A DNA stretch of 64,000 nucleotides from Niastella sp. OAS944 (GCA_024809215.1 JANUBW010000013.1:124001-188000), one strand, 5' to 3'; numbered from the stretch's first letter, positions 16,783-26,683 are shown. Translations and numbers: made by a program. Notes: generated by a model not told the origin, from the sequence alone.

Positions 16783-18096
16783 TTAACCGGGCCTTCCGCC
16801 ACCACTGCCTCTGTTTCCTCCACTACCTCCGCCTCTTCTTTGCGGCATAAACGGACTCCTTGCCGCACCTGAAGATTCTTTACCCCCTTTCTCTATTGTA
16901 TGCGATCCTGTTACTATAACATCATCGGCATTTAACCCCGATAATACCTGTACATTGGTATCATCGCTTAACCCTATCTTTATACGCCTGCGGGTAAGCG
17001 TACTGTCTTTCTTCACCCATACCGTAGCTGTTTTAGAACCATCAACCCGTGCGGAATCTCTTCTGCTTTTTCTGCTTATATTAGCGCTGTCTTTTGGTGA
17101 AGCACTACCAATACGCATATTGGCATTGCCTTTTCTATCGCTAAAACCGCCACCTTCAATGATATATTTTTTAAGCAGGCTTGAATCTGGTTTAAACCGG
17201 GTAGCTTTTTCCGAAACAAGCATGGCATTTTGGATCTCCTGAGTGAATACGGTTATATTGGCCGTCATACCCGGTTTTAACTTCATATCGCTATTTGGCG
17301 CATCTATAATGGTTGAATAGGTTACCACATTCGACGATACGCTGGGGCGCAGCCTTACCTCCTGCACGGTGCCATCAAACACATTATCAGGGAATGCATC
17401 AACTGTGAATGTAACCCGCTGCCCGTTCTTTACATTGCCAATATCAGCTTCATCAACAGCGGCCTGCACCTGCATTTTAGTAAGGTCTTTTGCTATCACA
17501 AACAACGTAGGTGTGTTTAAACTTGCGGCTACGGTTTGTCCCACACTTACATTACGCGTTAACACAGTACCATCAATAGGCGAGTAAATATTTGCATAGT
17601 ATAAATTCTGTTGCGCTGCTTTTAACTGCGCCGTTATGCCGCTTACATTGTCGTTGGCAGAATTAAACTGGTTTAGCGCAGTTTCATATTCTGCGCGGCT
17701 GATAGCCCCAACATCGAGCAATTGTTTTTGCCGGCTGTAGTTGCTTTTTGTATAATCGAGGTTGGCCCTTGCCTGGCGCAGGTTAGCGCTTATTTGATCG
17801 CGTTGCGCCTGTAAAATGGTTTTATCAATTTCGGCTATCAGCTGCCCCTTCTTCACTTTATCGTTGAAATCAACATACACTTTACTAATGGTGCCCGATA
17901 CCTGTGTACCTACCGAAACCGTATCAACCGGCTGCACGGTACCCGTTGCAGTAACACTGGTAGCAATAGTGCCGTAATGCGGCTGTTCGGTTTCCAACAC
18001 TACAGGTTTTTCTTTTTCTTTAAATTTCCATAACCATATACCAACTCCGGCTAATATGATCACTGCTGTCCAAATGATCCATTTATATTTTTTCAT
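16783..18096 (-). CDS. efflux RND/ABC periplasmic adaptor subunit (MacA-like)
   Basis: A 437-residue membrane-fusion protein. The N-terminal anchor is IIWTAVIILAGVGIWLWKF. The lipoyl/barrel-sandwich halves are visible as GTVQPVDTVSVGTQVSGTISKVYVDFNDKVKKGQLIAEID (about 53-92) and NIYSPIDGTVLTRNVSVGQTV (about 170-190), flanking a coiled-coil hairpin. The beta-barrel and membrane-proximal domains follow. About 60 residues from 300 on are serine/lysine-rich and may be an insert. The tail is Gly/Arg-rich (RRGGGSGGNRGSGGGRPG). It follows the TolC-like gene by 26 bp, placing it in a MacA-MacB-TolC-type operon; the substrate is unknown. Confidence 0.93.
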   Translation of the reverse strand: MKKYKWIIWTAVIILAGVGIWLWKFKEKEKPVVLETEQPHYGTIATSVTATGTVQPVDTVSVGTQVSGTISKVYVDFNDKVKKGQLIAEIDKTILQAQRDQISANLRQARANLDYTKSNYSRQKQLLDVGAISRAEYETALNQFNSANDNVSGITAQLKAAQQNLYYANIYSPIDGTVLTRNVSVGQTVAASLNTPTLFVIAKDLTKMQVQAAVDEADIGNVKNGQRVTFTVDAFPDNVFDGTVQEVRLRPSVSSNVVTYSTIIDAPNSDMKLKPGMTANITVFTQEIQNAMLVSEKATRFKPDSSLLKKYIIEGGGFSDRKGNANMRIGSASPKDSANISRKSRRDSARVDGSKTATVWVKKDSTLTRRRIKIGLSDDTNVQVLSGLNADDVIVTGSHTIEKGGKESSGAARSPFMPQRRGGGSGGNRGSGGGRPG

Positions 18097-18122
18097 TGTT
18101 AGTTCTTTTATAATTATTCATC

Positions 18123-19454
18123 TTATAAGGTCACAGGTACGCCCGTGTAGAACTCGTAGATCTTTTTATTTAAAATGGTATTGTACTTGGCCTGCACATA
18201 GGCTTGTAATGCCTGTGTATACAGGTTCTTTTGTGTAAGCAGGTCAATGGTATTGAAGGCACCCAACCGTAATTGCTCATTGGTGATCTTAAAACTCTCC
18301 TGATTTATGGCCCATTGCGATTCAGCTGTAGTTAACTGCGCCTGTGCATTCAACACGTTTATATAAGCCTGTTCAACTGCCTGATCGAGTGTTGTTTTTG
18401 TTCCCTGCAAAGAAAGCTTTGCCTGCTCTATTTGTATTTTCGACCGTTCAATATTGCTTTTATTAACCCTATTGGCAAAAATGGGGACTGCTACAGTTAC
18501 ACCCAATCGCTGATAAAAGTTGTTATTAATTTGGGAGAAGTATTTAAGGTCCTGGTTATCTGAATAACCGCTCGATAAACCTGCCCCCAGACTTATAGTT
18601 GGTAATGCACCGGCCCTCGATTTCTCCAATTCATACTGTGCAGACTGCACACCCAGTTCGCCAATCTTTACCTCTGGTCTTGTTTTTACTGCAGCATCTT
18701 CCGCCTCAGGTAATGAAACAACTGCCTGGTTAGTTACTATTGTATCGGGTTGTACAATATCAAAGTTTGTTGAGGAAGGTAATTGTAATATTTGCTTAAG
18801 CGTTATGAGGTTGGTTCTATGTGCATTGATGGCTGATGTAAGATTATATTTATCATTCGCCAGCGTGGCTTCCAGTTGCAAATAATCCTTTCGCGAAAGA
18901 GCGCCTGCATCAAAACGCTGCTTACCCAGTTCCAGCTGCGATTGCGACGTACCTACCAACTCCTGCAGGTAAACTATATTTTCTTTTTGTAATAATATAT
19001 TCAGGTACGCCTGGGTAATTTGCAGGGTAATATCATTTTCTGCCTGTTGCACATTTAAGTTGGCGCTTTCGAGCAACACATTCTTCTGCTTCACATCATT
19101 GTTAAGATATCCGCCATTGTAAATGGTCCAGTTAGATGTTACTCCATAATTACCCGATGCATTAGCTTGTGTTTGAAAACCACCTACCACAGGGTTGGCA
19201 TTATTACTATTTACTACCGACTGCGTAAGGGTGGCATTTAAATTAGGCAGCTTAGCCGCTCTTGACTGTAATAAATTCTGCTCACCGGTACGTGCATCCC
19301 AGCGCAAATTCTTTATAGTGATATTATACTTTTTTGCATAGTCCAGACAGGCTTGCAAATCCCATTTCATAGGAGCTGCAACAGTATCCTGTGCATGTGC
19401 GGTAGTTAATTGGCCCAACCAAAGGCCGGCTATTATTAATAAATATTTCAACAT
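18123..19454 (-). CDS. TolC family outer-membrane efflux channel
   Basis: A 443-residue protein with signal peptide MLKYLLIIAGLWLGQLTTAHAQ. Two homologous halves of long alpha-helices follow, rich in Q, N, A and L, containing the usual NxxN and QAxxNIL patterns (QITQAYLNILLQKENIVYLQELV; EQAYINVLNAQAQLTTAESQW). The C-terminal IDLLTQKNLYTQALQAYVQAKYNTILNKKIYEFYTG is typical. It is the first gene of the minus-strand efflux operon and would supply the outer-membrane exit duct. No regulator is adjacent. Confidence 0.93.
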   Translation of the reverse strand: MLKYLLIIAGLWLGQLTTAHAQDTVAAPMKWDLQACLDYAKKYNITIKNLRWDARTGEQNLLQSRAAKLPNLNATLTQSVVNSNNANPVVGGFQTQANASGNYGVTSNWTIYNGGYLNNDVKQKNVLLESANLNVQQAENDITLQITQAYLNILLQKENIVYLQELVGTSQSQLELGKQRFDAGALSRKDYLQLEATLANDKYNLTSAINAHRTNLITLKQILQLPSSTNFDIVQPDTIVTNQAVVSLPEAEDAAVKTRPEVKIGELGVQSAQYELEKSRAGALPTISLGAGLSSGYSDNQDLKYFSQINNNFYQRLGVTVAVPIFANRVNKSNIERSKIQIEQAKLSLQGTKTTLDQAVEQAYINVLNAQAQLTTAESQWAINQESFKITNEQLRLGAFNTIDLLTQKNLYTQALQAYVQAKYNTILNKKIYEFYTGVPVTL

Positions 19455-19614
19455 ACATTATAGTTTATATCGGTTCATGCCTCACAGGTATTTGAAGTGT
19501 TTAGAAAACATTTCTGGTGGATAGTTAAATGGTTTATCAGCAGCTTAACATTTCATTTACCGAGACTCCCCATTCGGCTGATAAACGGCCTTGCCTCATG
19601 ATAAAAGGGGAAAT

Positions 19615-19650
19615 AAAAATGCCATCCCGTTTAATCGAGATGGCATTTTT
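19615..19650 (-). terminator. intrinsic terminator after icmF
   Basis: AAAAATGCCATC (19615-19626) pairs perfectly with GATGGCATTTTT (19639-19650) over a 12-base loop. With A and T runs at both ends it can act in either direction. It lies 23 bp past the icmF stop and upstream of the efflux operon. Confidence 0.88.
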
Positions 19651-19672
19651 AATGAGGAATTAATTCCTCAAC

Positions 19673-22600
19673 TTACATATTCCTTCTGTACTGTCCGCCC
19701 ACTTCAAACAAGGCATGGGTTATTTGACCCAGCGAACAATACTTAACTGTTTCCATTAGTTCAGCAAAAATATTCCCATTGTTAATGGCAACATTTTTAA
19801 GCCTGCTCAACATGTCGGCCGATCTGTTTTCATTTCTTTTCCAAAAGGCATGCAGGTTCTGTATCTGTTGTTCTTTCTCTTCCGTTGTACTACGAATAAC
19901 TTCGCCAGGCAACACGGTAGGACTTCCCTTTTTATTCAAAAATGTATTCACTCCAATAATGGGTAATTCACCATTGTGTTTCATACTTTCGTAATACAAA
20001 CTTTCTTCCTGGATCTTATTACGTTGATACATACGTTCCATGGCACCCAGCACGCCACCACGTTCTGTTATACGATCAAATTCGGCCAGCACCGCTTCTT
20101 CAACCAGGTCGGTCATTTCTTCTATTAAGAACGAGCCCTGAATAAAATTCTCTGTTTTGGTGCTGCCCAGTTCGCGGTTAATAATTAATTGAATGGCCAT
20201 TGCCCGGCGAACACTTTCTTCGGTAGGTGTAGTGATGGCTTCATCATAAGCATTTGTATGCAGGCTGTTACAGTTATCATATATAGCATATAACGCCTGC
20301 AACGTAGTACGAATATCGTTGAAGTCTATTTCCTGGGCATGCAAACTGCGACCACTGGTTTGAATGTGGTATTTCAACTTCTGGCTACGGTCATTGCCTT
20401 TATATTTATATTTCATGGCCTTGGCCCATATCCGACGCGCCACGCGGCCAATAACGCTATATTCCGCATCCATACCATTGCTAAAGAAGAACGATAAGTT
20501 GGGCGCAAATTCATCAATGTGCATGCCGCGGCTAAGGTAATATTCTACATAAGTAAACCCATTTGCCAGGGTGAATGCCAGTTGTGTAATGGGGTTGGCG
20601 CCGGCTTCGGCAATATGATAACCGCTGATACTTACGCTGTAAAAGTTGCGAACTTTTTGTTGTATAAAATATTCCTGCACATCGCCCATCAGCTTTAAAG
20701 CAAACTCGGTACTAAAGATGCAGGTGTTCTGTGCCTGGTCTTCTTTTAATATATCTGCCTGTACTGTACCGCGTACCTGCGCCAGCGCTTCGCCTTTTAT
20801 TCTTTCATATATTTCGTCAGGCAATACTTCTTCACCTGAAAAACCTAATAATTTTAAACCCAATCCATCATTACCATCAGGTAAACGTTCTGGTGCAGAT
20901 GGATTAAAGTAAGTAGGCTTTGGCAAATGTTCAAACTTCTCCCGCATAACGCCGCCGATCAATCCCCATGCTTTATTTTCTTCAATATACTTTTCACACT
21001 GCTGATCAATAGCAGCATTCATAAAGAAAGCGAGTATGATGGGGGCTGGTCCATTTATGGTCATACTCACAGACGTTTTTGGATCACAAAGATCAAAACC
21101 GCTGTATAATTTCTTGGCATCATCTACCGTAGCAATGCTTACGCCGCTGTTGCCAACCTTACCATAGATATCGGGGCGGTGTGCCGGATCTTCACCATAT
21201 AAGGTAACACTATCAAATGCAGTTGATAAGCGCCTTGCAGGTTGATCGAGCGATACATAGTGAAACCGTTTATTGGTACGCTCGGGACCACCTTCACCGG
21301 CAAACATTCTTGTTGGGTCTTCTCCTTCACGTTTCAATGGGAAAACACCTGCGGTAAATGGATATTCGCCCGGAATATTTTCCTGCAATTGCCATTGTAA
21401 AATATCGCCCCAGTCGTTGTATTTAGGCAATACCACTTTGGGTATTCTTGTTCCACTGAGTGAACGGGTGCTCATTGGTTGTTTGAATACTTTATCACGT
21501 ACCTGGTATTCAAAAACATCGGCCTTGTATTTTGCAACAACTGTCGGCCATTGCTCAATGAGTTTGCGGCACTCGGAATGTATTTTTTCTTCCAGTGATC
21601 TCTTTATAGTAGCCAGTTCATCCTTTACAGCAGCAGATAATGTATTCACTGCAGCAAGCGTTCCCTGCACCTGGTATAATTGCGAAGCAAGCGCGCATTG
21701 TTCTTTTACCCAAACATCATAGTTTCGGTTAGCGTCTGAGATCTCTGATAAATACCGAATGCGATTAGGAGGAATGATCTGCGATTTGGTAGTGGTGTCT
21801 TTAAGATGCGCATGCACTTCCACCTCACCAAACTCAACACCTGTTTTTGTTTTTATGGTCACCATCAGTTTTTCGAACAGTTCATTGATACCAGCATCGT
21901 TGAACTGGGCGGCAATGGAGCCAATTACAGGCAGCTCTTCATCTTTGGCCGACCATAAACCATGGTTGCGTTTATATTGTTTGCGCACATCGTGCAAAGC
22001 ATCGAGGGCACCGCTTTTGTCGAATTTATTTATGGCAATCACATCGGCATAGTCGAGCATGTTGATCTTTTCCAATTGCGAAGCCGCACCATATTCGGGC
22101 GTCATTACATACAGGCTAACATCGCAATACTCAAGAATGCTTACGTCGCTTTGTCCAACCCCGGCCGATTCAAGTATAATAAGGTCAAAGGCTGCTTCTT
22201 TACAAACGTCGATGGCTTCCTGAACATGTTCGCTTAGTGCTATGTCGCTATCACGCGTGGCCAGTGAACGCATATAGGCGCGGGGCGAATGAATGCTGTT
22301 CATACGAATGCGGTCGCCCAGCAGGGCTCCGCCCGTTTTTTTCTTGGAGGGGTCAACAGAAATAACCGCAATTGTTTTTTCAGGAAATGCATTGAGATAG
22401 CGGCGAACGATTTCATCGGTAACAGATGATTTACCGGCGCCGCCGGTGCCGGTGATGCCAAGAACTGGGATCTCCCTCCGGCTGACCTTCCGCCGCCCTC
22501 CTCCGGTGGAGGGGGGGTCTGGTACCTCGCTACTATTTTCATCAATCTCTTTGTCGGGCAGTTGAGCCAGTGTGAGATGTACCTTGTCAAGCGTCTTATC

Positions 22601-23533
22601 TAATTCATAAGTAATTTCATCGTTGGTAAATCTAATAACCTGAAAACCCAACTTATTAAGCGCGTTTGTTCTTTCTTCATCACTTATTTTCATCTCAGGT
22701 AACTGATGATAGTTGCCATCCACTTCTATTACCAAACCCTTCTTTAAAGAAACAAAATCAGCAATGAAGTTTCCTATTATATGTTGTCTTCGGAATCTAT
22801 AGCCTTCTTTTTTATTCTTCAGCTTATCCCACAATATATCCTCAGCAAGTGTGGCATCTTTTCTATGTTCTAATGCAAATTCTTTAAGCCTTTTATAAAT
22901 GAATGGGTCAGCTTTAAACTGATTAACAGTAATCGATGAACCATCATAAATAATGTCCCTCTCCATTTTATTCTCTGCCAATGTAATTGCGCGAGCTATT
23001 TTTCTTATATCTCTCTTTTCTCCTAAAGGAAGTTTTCCGTTCCATCTTTTGGGTGCCTGCCAATAGTCAAGCTGTTGCCCATCTCCCCCTCCACCGGAGG
23101 GGGTTGGGGGGAGGCTGCATTTCTCAATCACATCCTCAATCATCCCTTCCAACCCCAATCGTCTTCCATCATCAGGACTATAAATTCGGGTAATACCATA
23201 ATTGTGTAGTTCGGTGATCTCCTGGGGCAAAATGGTGCCGCCACCGCCACCAAATATTTTAATATGCCCGCACCCATTTTCGTCCAGCAGGTCTTTCATG
23301 TATTTAAAGAATTCCACATGTCCCCCCTGGTAGCTGGTAATGGCAATACCCTGAGCATCTTCTTCAATAGCACATTCAACGATCTCGGCTACCGACCGGT
23401 TATGACCCAGGTGTATGATCTCGGCGCCCTTCGACTGTAAAATGCGACGCATAATATTAATAGCAGCATCGTGACCATCGAAAAGGGAAGCGGCAGTAAC
23501 TATTCTAACTTTATTAACTGGCGTATAACTCAT
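19673..23533 (-). CDS. icmF: fused isobutyryl-CoA mutase (IcmF) with in-frame DUF559 insertion
   Basis: A very long protein (1286 residues from the ATG at 23533; another ATG 12 bp upstream). Order from the N-terminus: B12-binding domain with [14 protein letters not shown] and the GGGGG-containing region (about 5-140); a linker; a DUF559 nuclease-like domain (about 225-345); the MeaB-like G-protein chaperone with [14 protein letters not shown] (about 365-560); and the mutase barrel (about 600-1286). IcmF interconverts isobutyryl-CoA and n-butyryl-CoA with adenosylcobalamin, the G domain loading or repairing the cofactor. From memory family members are near 1,090-1,120 residues, so the excess is close to the inserted segment. 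The frame is intact across the insertion. Whether it is still active is unknown. Confidence 0.93.
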   Translation of the reverse strand: MSYTPVNKVRIVTAASLFDGHDAAINIMRRILQSKGAEIIHLGHNRSVAEIVECAIEEDAQGIAITSYQGGHVEFFKYMKDLLDENGCGHIKIFGGGGGTILPQEITELHNYGITRIYSPDDGRRLGLEGMIEDVIEKCSLPPTPSGGGGDGQQLDYWQAPKRWNGKLPLGEKRDIRKIARAITLAENKMERDIIYDGSSITVNQFKADPFIYKRLKEFALEHRKDATLAEDILWDKLKNKKEGYRFRRQHIIGNFIADFVSLKKGLVIEVDGNYHQLPEMKISDEERTNALNKLGFQVIRFTNDEITYELDKTLDKVHLTLAQLPDKEIDENSSEVPDPPSTGGGRRKVSRREIPVLGITGTGGAGKSSVTDEIVRRYLNAFPEKTIAVISVDPSKKKTGGALLGDRIRMNSIHSPRAYMRSLATRDSDIALSEHVQEAIDVCKEAAFDLIILESAGVGQSDVSILEYCDVSLYVMTPEYGAASQLEKINMLDYADVIAINKFDKSGALDALHDVRKQYKRNHGLWSAKDEELPVIGSIAAQFNDAGINELFEKLMVTIKTKTGVEFGEVEVHAHLKDTTTKSQIIPPNRIRYLSEISDANRNYDVWVKEQCALASQLYQVQGTLAAVNTLSAAVKDELATIKRSLEEKIHSECRKLIEQWPTVVAKYKADVFEYQVRDKVFKQPMSTRSLSGTRIPKVVLPKYNDWGDILQWQLQENIPGEYPFTAGVFPLKREGEDPTRMFAGEGGPERTNKRFHYVSLDQPARRLSTAFDSVTLYGEDPAHRPDIYGKVGNSGVSIATVDDAKKLYSGFDLCDPKTSVSMTINGPAPIILAFFMNAAIDQQCEKYIEENKAWGLIGGVMREKFEHLPKPTYFNPSAPERLPDGNDGLGLKLLGFSGEEVLPDEIYERIKGEALAQVRGTVQADILKEDQAQNTCIFSTEFALKLMGDVQEYFIQQKVRNFYSVSISGYHIAEAGANPITQLAFTLANGFTYVEYYLSRGMHIDEFAPNLSFFFSNGMDAEYSVIGRVARRIWAKAMKYKYKGNDRSQKLKYHIQTSGRSLHAQEIDFNDIRTTLQALYAIYDNCNSLHTNAYDEAITTPTEESVRRAMAIQLIINRELGSTKTENFIQGSFLIEEMTDLVEEAVLAEFDRITERGGVLGAMERMYQRNKIQEESLYYESMKHNGELPIIGVNTFLNKKGSPTVLPGEVIRSTTEEKEQQIQNLHAFWKRNENRSADMLSRLKNVAINNGNIFAELMETVKYCSLGQITHALFEVGGQYRRNM
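22496..22516 (+). repeat. GC-rich palindrome at the 3' boundary of the icmF insertion
   Basis: CCCTCCTCC pairs with GGAGGGGGG around the loop GGT (one G-T wobble). It shares CTCCGGTGGAGGGGG with the reverse complement of the palindrome at 23084-23102, so the two copies face each other in inverted orientation. It is translated within icmF as a Pro/Gly-rich stretch (PPSTGGGRR). Confidence 0.85.
22517..23083 (-). mobile_element. putative in-frame insertion: DUF559 (Vsr-like) module within icmF
   Basis: This 567-bp segment (189 codons) lies between two inverted palindromes inside icmF. Its core encodes a DUF559 domain: [17 protein letters not shown], then [50 protein letters not shown], and [16 protein letters not shown]. 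The D of ADFV and E and D of IEVDG match the presumed PD-(D/E)xK-type catalytic positions of Vsr-like nucleases. Such domains are normally free-standing. The part before residue about 215 ([17 protein letters not shown]) may be native IcmF linker, so the true insertion edges are uncertain. Mobility is inferred only from the flanking repeats and abnormal position. Confidence 0.6.
23084..23102 (-). repeat. GC-rich palindrome at the 5' boundary of the icmF insertion
   Basis: A perfect 8-bp stem, CCCCCTCC with GGAGGGGG, around a 3-base loop (ACC on the plus strand). It is followed on the plus strand by TTGGGGGGAGG. In icmF it encodes part of [12 protein letters not shown]. The partner copy at 22496-22516 is inverted relative to it. 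Confidence 0.88.
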
Positions 23534-23573
23534 AATTGCAAGCATTACAAAATCGGACTAAAGTTAGTTCAAA

Positions 23574-23595
23574 AATACTAATGATCGTTAGTATT
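23574..23595. promoter_or_regulatory. candidate operator palindrome between icmF and the hydrolase gene
   Basis: AATACTAA (23574-23581) and TTAGTATT (23588-23595) are perfect complements around TGATCG. The site lies 41 bp before the icmF start and 123 bp before the divergent hydrolase gene, as expected for a TetR-type repressor site controlling acyl-CoA metabolism. The regulator itself is not in the window. Confidence 0.5.
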
Positions 23596-23718
23596 AATTA
23601 CTCATCTGCTTGTAAAACTGAATAAAATGCTAAACTTCCGGGAACGATACCGGAATTTTTCGTTTGGTTTGCAGTGAAAATGAAATAGTTTCGGACCACA
23701 AAAAATTATACTGGTAAA

Positions 23719-24576
23719 ATGAAGCTTATACGTTTTGGAAAATCAGGGCAGGAAAAGCCCGGTGTTGAATTGCCCGATGGAAAAAGAATTGACACCAGCG
23801 CGTTTGGCGAAGATTACAACGAGCAGTTTTTCACCAATGATGGCATCGCCCGTTTGGCAGCATGGTTAAAAACAAACCAGTCAACCTGCCCGGCAGTAGA
23901 CCCCAGTGAGCGTTTGGGCGCCCCCTTTACACGCCCTTCAAAAATTGTGTGCATTGGTTTAAACTACGTTGACCATGCTAAAGAAACCGGTGCGGCAATA
24001 CCAGCAGAACCGATCGTGTTCTTTAAATCAACTACAGCCATTGTTGGTCCTAACGATCAACTGGTGATCCCAAAGAACAGTCAAAAGACCGACTGGGAAG
24101 TTGAACTGGCTGTAGTGATAGGCAAAAAAGCTACTTATGTAGATGAAAAAGATGCCAACGATTATATAGCAGGTTATGTACTGCACAACGACTATAGCGA
24201 ACGTGCATTTCAGTTGGAGCGCAATGGTCAGTGGGTAAAAGGAAAAAGCTGCGATACTTTTGCACCATTAGGCCCCTGGTTAGCCACAAAAGATGAATTT
24301 GCCGATATTCATAATGTACGCCTGTGGCTTACCGTAAATGGTAAAACCCTGCAGGATGGTAATACCAGCAACCTCATTTTCAAAATACCGTTCCTGGTAT
24401 CTTACCTGAGCCAGTTTATGACCCTGCTCCCGGGAGATATTATTAGTACCGGTACACCGGCAGGTGTAGGCTTAGGCCAAAAACCGGAACCTTTTTATGT
24501 AAAACCTGGTGATATCATTGAGCTGGGTATCGATGGATTGGGAAGCAGCAAACAAGTTGCTGTTGCTTATAAATAA
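23719..24576 (+). CDS. fumarylacetoacetate hydrolase family protein, likely 2,4-diketo-3-deoxy-L-fuconate hydrolase
   Basis: A 285-residue FAH-family enzyme. An N-terminal small domain is followed by the catalytic core with IVCIGLNYVDHAKETG (about 75-90), EPIVFFKSTTAIVGPND, and the metal-binding DWEVELAVVIGKKA (about 130-143). ISTGTPAGVGLGQKP is near 242. In the oxidative L-fucose pathway, members of this family cleave 2,4-diketo-3-deoxy-L-fuconate to pyruvate and L-lactate. The specific assignment rests on the five following fucose genes. A 17-bp inverted repeat separates it from the next gene. Confidence 0.88.
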   Translation: MKLIRFGKSGQEKPGVELPDGKRIDTSAFGEDYNEQFFTNDGIARLAAWLKTNQSTCPAVDPSERLGAPFTRPSKIVCIGLNYVDHAKETGAAIPAEPIVFFKSTTAIVGPNDQLVIPKNSQKTDWEVELAVVIGKKATYVDEKDANDYIAGYVLHNDYSERAFQLERNGQWVKGKSCDTFAPLGPWLATKDEFADIHNVRLWLTVNGKTLQDGNTSNLIFKIPFLVSYLSQFMTLLPGDIISTGTPAGVGLGQKPEPFYVKPGDIIELGIDGLGSSKQVAVAYK

Positions 24577-24590
24577 GTTCTTAGTTCACA

Positions 24591-24637
24591 GTTTTTAGTT
24601 CTAAGTTCTCTGCTATGCAAAACTTAGAACTAAAAAC
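24591..24637 (+). repeat. perfect 17-bp inverted repeat after the hydrolase gene
   Basis: GTTTTTAGTTCTAAGTT (24591-24607) and its exact reverse complement (24621-24637) flank a 13-base loop. It is preceded by similar words (AAGTTCTTAGTTCACAG) starting at the stop codon. It could be a processing or attenuating hairpin inside the operon; there is no T-tract. Confidence 0.85.
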
Positions 24638-24651
24638 TTAATAACTCTGGT

Positions 24652-24984
24652 ATGCGATATTGTCTTGCCCTGGATCTGAAAGATGATCCGGAATTGATTG
24701 CTGAATACGAACACCATCATGATCACATTTGGCCCGAAATTGTGCAAAGCATCAAATCGTCGGGTATTGAAGTGCTTGATATCTACCGCACGGGCAACCG
24801 CCTTTTCATGATCATGGAAACCAATGATCAGTATTCACCCGAGGAAAAAGCAAAGGCCGATGCTGCCAATCCTAAAGTACAGGAATGGGAAACCCTGATG
24901 TGGAAGTTTCAACAAGCGCTACCGTGGGCCAAACCCGGGCAAAAATGGATTATGATGGATAAGATATTTGGTCTTCCTGAATAA
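24652..24984 (+). CDS. L-rhamnose mutarotase-family protein, probably L-fucose mutarotase
   Basis: A 110-residue dimeric alpha+beta barrel sugar mutarotase: MRYCLALDLKDDPELIAEYE, HHHDHIWPEIVQSIKSSGIE (catalytic-region histidines), IYRTGNRLFMIME and PWAKPGQKWIMMDKIFGL. The family interconverts alpha and beta anomers of L-rhamnose. In oxidative fucose clusters the same family supplies the beta-L-fucose used by the dehydrogenase, which is the likelier role here. It is second in the operon, 17 bp before the lactonase. Confidence 0.9.
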   Translation: MRYCLALDLKDDPELIAEYEHHHDHIWPEIVQSIKSSGIEVLDIYRTGNRLFMIMETNDQYSPEEKAKADAANPKVQEWETLMWKFQQALPWAKPGQKWIMMDKIFGLPE

Positions 24985-25001
24985 TGTAAACGTCTTACTA
25001 T

Positions 25002-25895
25002 ATGAACCTGAAAAAATATTACGATGCTGCCCCTGACGACGCCTTTGGTGGCGACGCCAACCGCCGCACTGCAGTGATAGATTCACACGTTCACTTCTGG
25101 AAATACGATAAGAAAACCTACGACTGGATAGATAATTCCATGAAGACCTTACAACAGGATTATCTGCCCGAACATCTGTCGCTGGTTGCAAGAAGAAATA
25201 ATGTAGATGGTGTAGTGGCCGTACAGGCAACGCAAACCGAAACAGAAACCCACTTCCTGGTTGAGCTGGCCAAAACACACCCCATCATTAAAGGTGTAGT
25301 AGGCTGGATTGACCTGCAGGCAGATAATATTGCCGAACGCCTGCAATACTTTTCGCAGTATCCCATTATTAAAGGCTATCGCCATGTAGTGCAGGGCGAA
25401 CCGCTCGATTTTCTGGCAAGAGAAAACTTCCGCCGCGGTGTTGCTGCATTAAAGGCATACAACTATACTTACGATATTCTCATCTTTCATAACCAGTTAC
25501 CACCGGCCATTGATTTTGTACGGGCATTCCCCGATATGCCGTTGGTGATTGATCATTGCGCCAAACCCGACATCAGGCACAAGAACATTGAGGAATGGAA
25601 AACAAACATGAAGGAAATAGCCAAATTCCCCAATGTAAGTTGCAAGCTTTCGGGCTTGTTTACCGAAGCCAAATGGAACGAATGGAGCGCTTCAGATTTC
25701 TATCCTTACCTCGATGTGGTGTTTGAAGCGTTTGGCCCCGATAGACTGATGTTCGGTAGCGACTGGCCGGTTATGTTACTAAGCGGTATTTATTTGAAAT
25801 GGAAAAGTTTGTTAGAAAAATACATGGAGAACCATTCGCCCGAAGACCGTGAAAAAGTATTTGGAATAAATGCCATTCAATTTTATAATCTATAA
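25002..25895 (+). CDS. amidohydrolase-family lactonase, probably L-fuconolactonase
   Basis: A 297-residue amidohydrolase_2 protein with metal-binding DSHVHFWKY (about 27-35), QATQTETETHFLVELA, GVVGWIDLQ, YRHVVQGEP, the second metal histidine VIDHCAKPD (about 183-191), SCKLSGLFTEA and the final active-site MFGSDWPVM (about 249-257). The arrangement matches L-fucono-1,5-lactonases and L-rhamnono-lactonases. It hydrolyses the lactone from the fucose dehydrogenase to L-fuconate. It lies 6 bp before the dehydrogenase gene. Confidence 0.9.
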   Translation: MNLKKYYDAAPDDAFGGDANRRTAVIDSHVHFWKYDKKTYDWIDNSMKTLQQDYLPEHLSLVARRNNVDGVVAVQATQTETETHFLVELAKTHPIIKGVVGWIDLQADNIAERLQYFSQYPIIKGYRHVVQGEPLDFLARENFRRGVAALKAYNYTYDILIFHNQLPPAIDFVRAFPDMPLVIDHCAKPDIRHKNIEEWKTNMKEIAKFPNVSCKLSGLFTEAKWNEWSASDFYPYLDVVFEAFGPDRLMFGSDWPVMLLSGIYLKWKSLLEKYMENHSPEDREKVFGINAIQFYNL

Positions 25896-25900
25896 CTAAC

Positions 25901-26683
25901 ATGGATTTACATCTCACCAATAAAGTATTCATTGTTACCGGAGGTGCCAAGGGAATAGGTGCTGCCATAAGTAGTTCCATTGCTGCCGAAGGCGGTATTG
26001 TCGTTATTGCCGGTAGAAAAGCAGCCGATAACCAGGCTAAAGTAGATGAAATTATAAAAGCAAAAGGAAAGGCTACCCAAATTGCGGTAGAACTGGCCGA
26101 TGCAGCAGCTTGCAAAGAAGTAATTGATTTTACAGTAAAAGAATATGGCCGTATCGATGGCATCATCAATAACGCTGGCGTAAATGATGGTGTGGGTTTG
26201 GAAAGCGGTTCGCCCGAAAAATTCTTTCAATCGTTACAAAAGAACCTGAGCCATTTTTATAACCTGGCCCATTATGGTTTGCCATACCTGAAAGAAAGTA
26301 AAGGCACCATCATTAATATCGGTTCTAAAGTAGCCGATACAGGCCAGGGTAATACTTCTGGTTATGCGGCATCAAAAGGCGCTATCAACGCATTAACACG
26401 CGAATGGGCGGTTGAACTGCTCCCTTATTCAATTCGTGTAAATACAGTTATCCCTGCCGAGGTATGGACGCCATTATACGAGAACTGGATCAATAGCCTG
26501 CCCAACCCGAAAGAAAAGCTGGAACAGATCGTTTCTAAAATACCATTGGAAAAACGGTTCACTACATCGGAAGAGATTGCCGATATGACGGTGTTCCTGC
26601 TTAGCGACCGTTCGAGCCATACAACCGGACAGATCATTTATGTAGATGGTGGTTACACGCATCTCGATCGTTCTCTGACATAA
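25901..26683 (+). CDS. SDR oxidoreductase, probable L-fucose dehydrogenase
   Basis: A 260-residue classical short-chain dehydrogenase. The cofactor motif is VTGGAKGIGAAIS (about 11-23), the structural motif NNAG (about 90), the catalytic Ser lies in INIGSKVAD, and YAASK (about 152-156) gives Tyr and Lys. The Gly-rich C-terminus is SSHTTGQIIYVDGGYTHLDR. By position it should oxidise L-fucose to L-fucono-lactone. SDR sequence alone does not fix the substrate. Confidence 0.88.
   Translation: MDLHLTNKVFIVTGGAKGIGAAISSSIAAEGGIVVIAGRKAADNQAKVDEIIKAKGKATQIAVELADAAACKEVIDFTVKEYGRIDGIINNAGVNDGVGLESGSPEKFFQSLQKNLSHFYNLAHYGLPYLKESKGTIINIGSKVADTGQGNTSGYAASKGAINALTREWAVELLPYSIRVNTVIPAEVWTPLYENWINSLPNPKEKLEQIVSKIPLEKRFTTSEEIADMTVFLLSDRSSHTTGQIIYVDGGYTHLDRSLT

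Noticed and set aside
22300-22590. Separate minus-strand ORF spanning the 3' palindrome of the icmF insertion
   Set aside because: It is a different frame of icmF with no family match; the long icmF frame contains both the DUF559 and G-protein motifs intact.
22517-23083. Intein within icmF
   Set aside because: No intein splicing blocks are visible (no Cys/Ser at the upstream junction with a terminal His-Asn followed by Cys/Ser/Thr), and the DUF559 domain is not a known intein endonuclease.
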